A DNA stretch of 30,231 nt from a virus, in the IMG/VR virus record IMGVR_UViG_3300005613_000297, positions 1-30,231 of that record; one strand, 5' to 3'. Under the pieces are notes generated by a model, which worked only from the letters and a program-made list of their open reading frames with translations, was not told where the DNA came from and searched no databases. This document shows positions 23,660 through 29,148 of this stretch, in pieces. A program made the translations under genes and the position numbers. Position 1 is the first letter of the stretch. Each line of letters opens with the position of its first letter.

Positions 23660-24295
23660 TCACCCCCCCAATCGCTTGAAAACGGCGCGCGTAAGCTCGA
23701 CATCTTTCATGCAGTATTGAGCAATCGCCTCCCTGTCGCCGTCCAACCACATTCCGAGGACCTGCGAGCCGTCGGCCGATTTTTCACCGAGACCCAAAAA
23801 CTCTGCTAGATCACCGAGCCCGGTCCATTCGCGGCCTGGACCCTGCCACATCAGCATCGTATCGGAACACGATTTTAACCATCGATCAAAGGGGATCTTG
23901 TTTAAATGCTTATGCATACAGCGCGCCGTATGATGGTGAATAAAAGTAAGGTCGAACTGGATATTGTGGCCAACCCATTGAGTTCCGGCCCACATCGGGC
24001 GCTCTATCGTGTTGCCAAGCTCGGCGAAAAAACGCGCCAAAACAGCTTCCGTTGATTCTTCGATAATGCACTTTGGTTTGCCGTCTTCGAACGCGTAGCC
24101 AATAGCGCAGATCTGACCATGACGCCACGAGAGTGCAGTTTTTGACCACGCCCCATTCGCGTTTTCATCAATCCACGCATCGATCGTCTCTTGCTTTTTG
24201 TAATTTCCAGGCACTTTTTGTGCTGCAAAATCTCGGATTTGCTCGTCACTCCACGACATAGCCGGGAGCGTCTCTATGTCCACATATAATTTCAT
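23660..24295 (-). CDS. 3'-5' exonuclease, DEDDy (DnaQ/PolB-like)
   Basis: This 211-aa enzyme is a stand-alone DEDD exonuclease. Motif I is VDIET (D6, E8), motif II is GHNIQFDLTFI (D115) and motif III is YCMKD (Y194, D198), so it is the DEDDy subtype seen in proofreading domains and in PolB-related exonucleases. These remove nucleotides from 3' ends using two metal ions. It is encoded in the same operon as an ERF-type annealing protein and SSB, and may trim 3' ends during recombination or repair. A 5'-3' exonuclease would be the more usual annealase partner, so the exact role is open. GGGGGCGAG precedes the ATG. Confidence 0.88.
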   Translation of the reverse strand: MKLYVDIETLPAMSWSDEQIRDFAAQKVPGNYKKQETIDAWIDENANGAWSKTALSWRHGQICAIGYAFEDGKPKCIIEESTEAVLARFFAELGNTIERPMWAGTQWVGHNIQFDLTFIHHHTARCMHKHLNKIPFDRWLKSCSDTMLMWQGPGREWTGLGDLAEFLGLGEKSADGSQVLGMWLDGDREAIAQYCMKDVELTRAVFKRLGG

Positions 24296-24304
24296 CTCGC
24301 CCCC

Positions 24305-24682
24305 TTAAAACGGAATCGAATCATCGAATTGATCCGCTTGCTTCGCTGTTTTCTCACCGCCACCCTGCAAAAACTTGACTTCGTGGGCCACGACCTCGGT
24401 CGACCACCGGTCGTTACCGTCTTTGTCCTGGTATTTTTTCGTCGAAATCTTGCCTTCGACGTACACTTGGCGTCCTTTAGTTAGGTATTTAGAGCAATTT
24501 TCGGCAGTCTTTCCGAAGCATACCACTCGATGCCATTCGGTATGGTCGGACCACTGCCCATCTTTGTCTTTTCGCCGCTCCGAGGTGGCGATTCGCAGGT
24601 TGCAGACTTCCGTGCCTGACCCGGCGGTTTTGCTTTCGGGGTCTGCTCCCAAGTTTCCAATCAAAATTACCTTGTTTAACAT
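24305..24682 (-). CDS. ssb: Single-stranded DNA-binding protein
   Basis: A 125-aa bacterial-type SSB with one OB fold: MLNKVILIGNLGADPE at the start, then LRIATSERRKD, TEWHRVVCFGKTAENCSKYL and KGRQVYVEGKI. A short linker leads to the acidic tip DDSIPF, the site at which SSB partners dock. It would coat ssDNA made by phage replication and recombination. The ATG at 24682 is preferred over one at 24727, because it has AAGGAAAG upstream and gives the canonical N-terminus. It lies 2 bases after the ERF stop, in the same operon. Confidence 0.96.
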   Translation of the reverse strand: MLNKVILIGNLGADPESKTAGSGTEVCNLRIATSERRKDKDGQWSDHTEWHRVVCFGKTAENCSKYLTKGRQVYVEGKISTKKYQDKDGNDRWSTEVVAHEVKFLQGGGEKTAKQADQFDDSIPF

Positions 24683-24683
24683 T

Positions 24684-25349
24684 TCACTTTCCTTCGCTAA
24701 TGCGGGCGGCGCCGCCCTTGTTTTCAATGAAATCCATCAAATTCTTGCGCGTCTCGCGGTCCATTTGCGACGGTCGAAGCCTGTTGTTTGCTTCGCACCA
24801 CGCCGCCACCGCCTCATATTCCAGCCCGTTATGTTTTAGTTGGCCGCAAAAGGCGCTTCTCGCCGCTTTCCATGTCGGGTGATGGTCCACAGCGGCCGTC
24901 ACTTTTTCGCGCAGCTTTGCGATTTTACGCTGCTTTTCCCGTGCCTTTTCCTCGGTGACCACCTCAATGCAAAACAGCTGCCTCAAAATGTACTTGTGCG
25001 CTTGTGTTTCGGCCTTCGCGGCTGCTTTGTCGAGTGAGTCAACGCCTTGACCTACAGAGCACGCGGGAAGAAAACCCTCGCACCCCTCTGCATACACCTT
25101 CCAACGCACGATATCGGTGACTCGATACTGCTTGGCTCCGTTGCGCGACTCGCCTATATCGTCGATTGTGATAGCGTGGTCGTCCGGCAGTATCATGACG
25201 CCGTGTTGCTTGAGTGCGGGCTGAAGAGCCTCTATGTACGCCGTATCTGATGCGTACTGGAAACGGTCACCGAATGTCATTCGGCCGTCTTTTGTAACCG
25301 TGCCGTCAATATCCCGAAACACCGCTGCAAGCTTGTCTATGACCTGCAT
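24684..25349 (-). CDS. ERF-family single-strand annealing protein
   Basis: This 221-aa protein matches the ERF recombinase pattern: RFQYASDTAYIEALQPALKQ followed by HGVMILPDD near the N-terminus, and AAAKAETQAHKYILRQLFC after a DSLDKA motif (residues about 115-135), where the ERF signature lies. These proteins anneal complementary strands in phage recombination and genome circularisation. The C-terminal part (about 145-221) is a separate helical domain that may contact SSB. The ATG at 25349 is chosen because it overlaps the stop of the small upstream gene (TAATG) and has a GGCGGG Shine-Dalgarno-like run. An ATG at 25400 would run over that small gene. Confidence 0.88.
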   Translation of the reverse strand: MQVIDKLAAVFRDIDGTVTKDGRMTFGDRFQYASDTAYIEALQPALKQHGVMILPDDHAITIDDIGESRNGAKQYRVTDIVRWKVYAEGCEGFLPACSVGQGVDSLDKAAAKAETQAHKYILRQLFCIEVVTEEKAREKQRKIAKLREKVTAAVDHHPTWKAARSAFCGQLKHNGLEYEAVAAWCEANNRLRPSQMDRETRKNLMDFIENKGGAARISEGK

Positions 25350-25453
25350 TAGTAGCCCGCCACGAACGGGACGGCGTAGCAAAGACCCCAAAAAAACCAC
25401 GTTGTAGCTACCATAACAAACAAAATGCCGGCGACCTCGATAATGTAATCCAT
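25349..25453 (-). CDS. 34-aa membrane peptide, first gene of the leftward operon
   Basis: Reading leftward from ATG 25453, a 34-residue peptide starts MDYIIEVAGILFVMVATTW, continues with FFWGLCYAVPFVAGY and ends at TAA 25351-25349, sharing bases with the ERF start (TAATG). Nearly all of it is hydrophobic, consistent with one membrane helix from about residue 8 to 30. GGAG lies eight bases before the ATG. A GTG at 25462 with AGGAGG six bases upstream would give a 37-aa version. It resembles short single-pass phage proteins made early, some of which act on host membrane targets; no specific role can be assigned. Confidence 0.65.
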   Translation of the reverse strand: MDYIIEVAGILFVMVATTWFFWGLCYAVPFVAGY

Positions 25454-25541
25454 CTTATCCACTCCACACCTCCTGGTAGCGAAACGTACCGCGTCGGGTT
25501 AATGTGTGCAAGTTCGCTACACAAAAAAGGAAATAAACACC
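25454..25541 (-). promoter_or_regulatory. Divergent control region with inverted repeat and probable leftward promoter
   Basis: This 88-base gap separates the leftward operon from the rightward Cro/XRE gene. An exact 8-bp inverted repeat, GTAGCGAA (25476-25483) and TTCGCTAC (25513-25520), spans the middle with a 29-base spacer and may be an operator pair. On the minus strand TTGCAC (25511-25506), a 17-base spacer and TACGTT (25488-25483) form a weak promoter candidate lying within the repeat pair. A repressor on these half-sites would then cover both ends of that promoter. No convincing plus-strand promoter was found. Confidence 0.5.
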
Positions 25542-25787
25542 ATGGACTTGACCGAAACCACCACGTTAGGCCAGTTTTTGCGCGAAGCCAGAAAACGAAC
25601 CGGCGCCAAAGCCGATGATTTTCGCGCCATCGGCGTATCGCGATCAGCGGTATACACCTATGAGCGTGACGAGTGGCGACCACGTGCGCCGCGTTTTGCC
25701 GACGTGCTTGATTATCTAGGCGTGGTCGATGGCGTCGAGGTACTGCACGGCTGGAGCTTGCTTGGCGCCAGGCAGTCCGATATATAG
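25542..25787 (+). CDS. Cro/CI-type (XRE family) transcription regulator
   Basis: This 81-aa protein has an XRE helix-turn-helix: LGQFLREARKRTGAKADDFRAI leads into GVSRSAVYTYERDEWRP, with the recognition helix at about residues 29-40, then FADVLDYLGV. The length fits a Cro-like repressor with no cleavable C-terminal domain. It is divergent from the recombination operon and faces a spaced inverted repeat. It is therefore a good candidate to repress its own gene and the leftward promoter. The ATG at 25542 with AAGGA upstream is preferred over a GTG at 25506, which would lie inside the operator region. A terminator follows. Confidence 0.82.
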   Translation: MDLTETTTLGQFLREARKRTGAKADDFRAIGVSRSAVYTYERDEWRPRAPRFADVLDYLGVVDGVEVLHGWSLLGARQSDI

Positions 25788-25799
25788 TCATGTCTCCAG

Positions 25800-25837
25800 C
25801 CCGCTGCGCCTTTCTTCTTTGGCGTGGCGGGTTTTTT
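25800..25837 (+). terminator. Rho-independent terminator after the Cro-like gene
   Basis: CCCGCTGCGCC (25800-25810) pairs with GGCGTGGCGGG (25821-25831) over five outer and four inner base pairs with two central mismatches. The 10-base loop is pyrimidine-rich, and TTTTTT follows (25832-25837). It lies 12 bases after the stop of the regulator gene and would separate it from the replication genes. Confidence 0.8.
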
Positions 25838-25862
25838 ATGGCACGGTGTAGGCGAGGTGTCG

Positions 25863-26099
25863 ATGTGTGACGACGAACACCCTACCGGCCGGTTTCGTGT
25901 CGGCCCACATGAAGACGACGAGCCCACCGGGTGGAGAGAGACCTTTGGTCAGGTGCATCGACGGGTCCGAACCTCGCATGAGATGCAGGCTTTGCGCCTG
26001 CTTCGCGCAGTGGTGACGTGCGTCACTGTCGCGTGGCTGGCCATTGCAGCGGTTGCTGCGATGACTTTTTTCCTGATTCGGTGGCTCGCTGGATGCTAG
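25863..26099 (+). CDS. Small protein with C-terminal membrane helix
   Basis: This 78-aa protein has an acidic/polar N-terminal part (MCDDEHPTGRFRVGPHEDDE), a basic helix (HRRVRTSHEMQALRLL), then a membrane segment AVVTCVTVAWLAIAAVAAMTF plus FLIRWLAGC. It looks like a tail-anchored protein with its N-terminus in the cytoplasm. The ATG at 25863 has GAGG upstream. A GTG at 25824 would lie in the terminator hairpin and is rejected. It is the first gene after the Cro-like regulator, ahead of replication genes. Superinfection exclusion or membrane anchoring of replication are possible roles, but no motif supports either. Confidence 0.55.
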   Translation: MCDDEHPTGRFRVGPHEDDEPTGWRETFGQVHRRVRTSHEMQALRLLRAVVTCVTVAWLAIAAVAAMTFFLIRWLAGC

Positions 26100-26121
26100 T
26101 GCATTACGGGTGTGGCCCACC

Positions 26122-26163
26122 AAAAAAAATCCCCCGGGCATGTTGGGAGCACGCCAAGGGGAT
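26122..26163 (-). terminator. Minus-strand terminator in the primase leader
   Basis: Read on the minus strand, ATCCCC (26163-26158) pairs with GGGGAT (26134-26129). Inside it, GGCGTG (26155-26150) pairs with CATGCC (26142-26137), including one G-U pair that exists only on this strand. Eight T follow (26129-26122). The arrangement is a strong terminator for leftward RNA. On the plus strand it has no trailing T-run and would form only a 5'-leader hairpin before the primase gene. Confidence 0.65.
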
Positions 26164-26205
26164 CGGTAGGACCTACATTGTAATGCTCCTGGATTAGGTA
26201 GGCAA

Positions 26206-27180
26206 ATGAGCGACAAAAAGAAACCGGCGTTTGATATCGCGGTTTTTACCAATATTTACGACCGTGCCCCCAAGGCGCACCGTTGCACACATGACGCGCT
26301 AGAAAAGGCGCTAACAACCTTTGATATCGTCGGAGACGCTCCAAAGGACCGCATTAAATGCTGGTCACCGACGCGGTATAAATGGGTGGATACGCCTGAA
26401 AGCGACCTTGAATATATAAAATCAGGTGTCACCGGCAAAGGCAGGCCGATGTGGCGCAGCCAAGAAAAGCCGATGGAGCGGCGAGGCTACCATTTAAACC
26501 GTGGTAGGTTCGGTGTTTTGAGCGTTTCATGCTTCGTTTTAGACTACGATGACGGAACACCGCTAGACGCTGCACGCGCCCCCTGGATGCAATACAACCA
26601 TTGTTGGCATTCATCCTACTCTCATACGAACGAGGTTCCGAAATTCAGGCTAATCGTTTTTTTGTCAGAACCGGTCGATAAAGACCTTTGGCCGAGGGTT
26701 TGGCGGTGGGGTTTCGAACGGGCGGCGGGCTCTCCAGATGAGGCGTGCAAGGACCCTTCGCGTATTTATTTGGTGCCTACACTGAAATCGGAGAACCAAC
26801 CGCGTCTGTGCGGGTCGCATGAAACAGGTGAGTTTCTGGCGGTGGATTGGGATTCGTTGCCGGATGAACGAGGAAACAAGTCGGTTTTCATCCGTGAGGT
26901 TCCAAGACCGGAAGTCAGGGGACCGATAGGCGAGGTGATACGCGAGGTTCGAAGCCGGTTAAAACATGACCCGTTGGAGAGGAAGCGCGTCGCGGTCATT
27001 CTTGGCGCAACCCAAAACACAGATAGAGCGTGGGGAATGCGTTGTCCAGCGTGCGGTCGTGCGAGCGTTTGGTTTTTGGTGAATCCCGGTGCGCAAAAGG
27101 GGGCGGAATGCAATCATAAGAATTCTTGTGGTTGGTACGGATTTTTAGACCAACTTTTGGATGGGTCATACAATGGATAA
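26206..27180 (+). CDS. AEP-like (archaeo-eukaryotic type) primase with zinc ribbon
   Basis: This 324-aa protein shows the outline of an archaeo-eukaryotic primase domain as found in phage and plasmid replication proteins. Its features are FVLDYDDG (110-117, acidic pair for metals), WHSSYSHT (134-141, the S/H motif) and KFRLIVFLSEPV (146-157). A linker with basic helices (about 235-270) leads to a zinc ribbon with C280, C283, C302 and C308, plus H304. Such proteins make primers at the origin. The next gene is a VapE-type helicase that overlaps it by 8 bases, a pairing that is known in mobile elements. AGGTAGG precedes the ATG. Motif assignment is by eye. Confidence 0.75.
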   Translation: MSDKKKPAFDIAVFTNIYDRAPKAHRCTHDALEKALTTFDIVGDAPKDRIKCWSPTRYKWVDTPESDLEYIKSGVTGKGRPMWRSQEKPMERRGYHLNRGRFGVLSVSCFVLDYDDGTPLDAARAPWMQYNHCWHSSYSHTNEVPKFRLIVFLSEPVDKDLWPRVWRWGFERAAGSPDEACKDPSRIYLVPTLKSENQPRLCGSHETGEFLAVDWDSLPDERGNKSVFIREVPRPEVRGPIGEVIREVRSRLKHDPLERKRVAVILGATQNTDRAWGMRCPACGRASVWFLVNPGAQKGAECNHKNSCGWYGFLDQLLDGSYNG

Positions 27181-28423
27181 TAAAATTTACGACATCGAAA
27201 AATCCCGTTGGCTCGTCCACTTTGCCGCAATCACCGAAACGGATCCCGTGGTGTCCGAGGGTATGCACCTTTTTGAGGACCGAAAGGGGAATATCATGCA
27301 TAGGAAGAACCTTTTCAACGTCAATCACGTCCTGACGCGTGACCAGAAATACCAGGGCAAAATTCAGTACGACGAGTTTTCCGACACGGTCCTCGTCTAC
27401 GGTCAGCCGGTCATGGATACGATGTGCACACAGATAGCGATCGACCTCTCGCATCGCTACCCTGGCCTAGACGTGCCTTCGTCGCTCGTATATGAGGCGG
27501 TGATCCGCGTGGCGAGGGAACACGCCATACACCCGGTGCGCGACTACCTAGACGGGCTCGAATGGGACGGCGTGGAGCGAGTAAGCCGTTTGTTCCTGCA
27601 TTACTTTTCGGCGGTACACCAAAACCAAAACGAAGCGAGGCTAATAGAGGACATTGCAACATGCTTTTTAGTGTCGTGCGTCGCTCGCGTCATGAAACCA
27701 GGTTGCAAGGTCGATACAACGCCGATCGTTTACGGCGGCCAGGGGATGGGCAAATCAACCGCTTTTCGCGTTTTGGCCGGTGAAAAGTGGTTTTCTGACA
27801 CGCCGCTCCCGCTCGGGCATAAAGATTCGTACCAGCAGCTCCCGGGCGTGTGGATTTACGAGCTGGCGGAGCTTGATTCTTTCAGAAATGCCGAGTCAAC
27901 GCAGATAAAGGCCATGCTGTCGAGTCAGGAGGACAAATACAGGCCATCCTACGGCCGCGTTCGGGTGAATGTTCCGCGGCAAACTGTGTTTGTCGGAACG
28001 ACAAATGCCGAGGAGTTTCTTAGCGACGAAACAGGCTCCCGCCGATTCTGGCCCATTGAAGCCGGCAAGGTGCAGATGGAGCATCTATACCGCGACCGCG
28101 ATCAACTGTGGGCGGAAGCCGTGCACCTATACCAGAGCGGCCGGGAGTGGTGGCTCGACTACGAGCAGGCGCGAGATTTAGCCGCCATGAGCGACCGGTT
28201 CCGGCAGGTGGACCCGTGGGAGGACGAAATACTGCAGTGGCTGCAGAGCTACGCGCTCGTCATCACCACGCGCGCCATACTCACTGACGCCCTCGGGGTA
28301 CCGAAAGATCGGGTCCGCCGTAGTGACGAAATCCGCGTCGCGAAGATCATGCGCTCGATTGGGTACAGCAAAACACGCGAACGGGCGAACGGCACAAGAA
28401 TGCAGGCGTGGACCAAAGCGTAG
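27173..28423 (+). CDS. VapE-family replicative helicase (superfamily 3-like)
   Basis: This protein (416 aa from ATG 27173) belongs to the virulence-associated E family of phage and plasmid helicases. It has YLDGLEWDGVERV (about 125-137), typical before the ATPase core. Walker A is GGQGMGKST (188-196), Walker B-like is WIYELAELD (227-235) and a sensor/Arg-finger region TTNAEEFL...GSRRFW lies at about 276-293. The C-terminal 80 residues form a winged-helix-like domain (TRAILTDALGVPKDRVRRS, AKIMRSIGY). It would unwind DNA at the origin with the primase. ATG 27173 overlaps the primase stop; 27161 is an alternative that adds four residues. The last codons carry the first copy of the TGGWCCA repeat. 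Confidence 0.88.
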   Translation: MDNKIYDIEKSRWLVHFAAITETDPVVSEGMHLFEDRKGNIMHRKNLFNVNHVLTRDQKYQGKIQYDEFSDTVLVYGQPVMDTMCTQIAIDLSHRYPGLDVPSSLVYEAVIRVAREHAIHPVRDYLDGLEWDGVERVSRLFLHYFSAVHQNQNEARLIEDIATCFLVSCVARVMKPGCKVDTTPIVYGGQGMGKSTAFRVLAGEKWFSDTPLPLGHKDSYQQLPGVWIYELAELDSFRNAESTQIKAMLSSQEDKYRPSYGRVRVNVPRQTVFVGTTNAEEFLSDETGSRRFWPIEAGKVQMEHLYRDRDQLWAEAVHLYQSGREWWLDYEQARDLAAMSDRFRQVDPWEDEILQWLQSYALVITTRAILTDALGVPKDRVRRSDEIRVAKIMRSIGYSKTRERANGTRMQAWTKA

Positions 28424-28472
28424 TGGACCACATGGACCACTAGTGGACCACTACAAATGGTCCACCATATTA

Positions 28473-28502
28473 AGCCTCGTTCCTCTGGTTCGGGGCTTTT
28501 TC
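28473..28502 (+). terminator. Rho-independent terminator after the helicase gene
   Basis: AGCCTCG (28473-28479) pairs with CGGGGCT (28491-28497), including one G-U pair, around an 11-base loop. TTTTT follows at 28497-28501. It should end the primase-helicase transcript inside the repeat region and separate it from the downstream promoter. Confidence 0.75.
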
Positions 28503-28570
28503 CGTTGGACCACATGTTTTCTCCCTATGACTCATTACTTCCCATACGTTACTAACTGCCATATGGCCAG

Positions 28571-28600
28571 TTTTACAACTTTTAAAGTTTTTTCTAAAAA
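28571..28600. other. A+T-rich core between repeat arms (candidate unwinding element)
   Basis: Twenty-six of 30 bases are A or T, in a genome segment of otherwise near-balanced or G+C-leaning composition. It lies between the two repeat clusters and immediately before the tandem heptamers at 28605 and 28613. Origins often place such an easily melted segment next to initiator binding sites. Confidence 0.5.
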
Positions 28601-28736
28601 GAAGTGGTCCAGTGGTCCAATTTCAATTTAGCAACGAATAGCCGTCGTTTTGGTGGACCACTAGTCCAAAAAAGAAGTGGTCCACTAGTGGTCCAAGTGG
28701 TCCAAACCGCCGAAGAAGTGGACCACAAAAAGCGTA

Positions 28737-28765
28737 TTGACACGACGTGTGAATGTTGGTACAAG
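28737..28765 (+). promoter_or_regulatory. Sigma-70-like promoter for the winged-helix gene
   Basis: A perfect -35 box TTGACA (28737-28742), a 17-base spacer and a -10 box TACAAG (28760-28765, four of six matches) predict a start near 28772, about 14 bases before the ATG. The last TGGWCCA copy (28719-28725) lies 11 bases before the -35 box, so a protein bound there could block or help RNA polymerase. Confidence 0.75.
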
Positions 28766-28785
28766 AAACATGCACCGGAGACGAC

Positions 28786-29148
28786 ATGCGACAGATCGAC
28801 AAAATTAAAGCACGCCTAACGGAGGCCCGTCGACCGCTAACGACTCGCGAAATAGCGGCGGAAACCAACTTGACGCCAGGCCAGGTAAGCAAGGTCATGC
28901 ATGCATATGCGGACTCGCATGACATTGTGCGGTCCAGTACGTCTACCAGAGAGAGCGCGTGGTCAATGGCTAGCGTTTTGCCCCCTCCTGAGGCACACGA
29001 GAACCCGGAGGACCTGGACACCGTCCGGGAGTGGCGTGCCTCTCAGGCGGCAGAAAACACGAAGCCGTCACGACTTACGACTCGGCTCGTCACGGCCGTA
29101 AAGCTCATGGGTATAGCCTTTTCCGTCCTGAAAGGAGACATAAAATGA
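28786..29148 (+). CDS. Winged-helix DNA-binding protein beside the repeat array
   Basis: This 120-aa protein has an N-terminal winged helix (about residues 1-48): IDKIKARLTEARRPLTTREI, AAETNLTPGQVSKVMHAYAD and HDIVRSS as the wing. The rest is a polar linker and a C-terminal amphipathic segment (RLTTRLVTAVKLMGIAFSVL). ATG 28786 with GGAG five bases upstream is chosen, since an ATG at 28753 would lie within the promoter. It is the first gene after the palindromic array and so the prime local candidate to bind it, either as autoregulator or origin-binding protein. That link is inference. Its stop overlaps the methyltransferase start (ATGA). Confidence 0.72.
   Translation: MRQIDKIKARLTEARRPLTTREIAAETNLTPGQVSKVMHAYADSHDIVRSSTSTRESAWSMASVLPPPEAHENPEDLDTVREWRASQAAENTKPSRLTTRLVTAVKLMGIAFSVLKGDIK

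Larger units (their letters stand above)
28424..28704. repeat. 28-bp inverted repeat built from triple TGGWCCA clusters
   Basis: The left arm (28424-28451) and the right arm (28677-28704) are reverse complements at 27 of 28 positions; the only mismatch is at 28432 opposite 28696. Each arm holds three heptamers with centres 9 and 11 bases apart, in mirrored order. The arms are 225 bp apart. The layout is symmetric around the A+T-rich segment and resembles a two-sided binding platform. Confidence 0.95.
28408..28726. repeat. Array of 13 TGGWCCA palindromes (candidate iterons/operators)
   Basis: The heptamer TGGWCCA begins at 28409, 28424, 28433, 28444, 28458, 28506, 28605, 28613, 28654, 28678, 28689, 28698 and 28719. 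Many copies are extended to GTGGWCCAC. Seven have A in the centre and six T. The first copy lies in the last codons of the helicase gene; the rest are non-coding. About 0.04 copies would be expected by chance in this length. The region contains a terminator, an A+T-rich core and, just beyond the last copy, a promoter. The rest of the 28424-28785 gap shows no credible gene. Confidence 0.97.

Noticed and set aside
25408-25791. A 127-aa minus-strand frame across the Cro-like gene and control region
   Set aside because: It overlaps the recognised HTH gene and the divergent promoter region and conflicts with the 34-aa peptide; the product is Arg/Trp/His-rich without domain character.
28408-28726. 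CRISPR array
   Set aside because: The unit is only 7-9 bp, fully palindromic, and spacers vary from 1 to over 90 bases with no unique-spacer pattern.
28323-28819. Two plus-strand frames (28323-28631 and 28604-28819) across the repeat array
   Set aside because: Their products are translated repeats with no domain character, they overlap the helicase end, terminator and promoter, and they have no convincing ribosome binding site.
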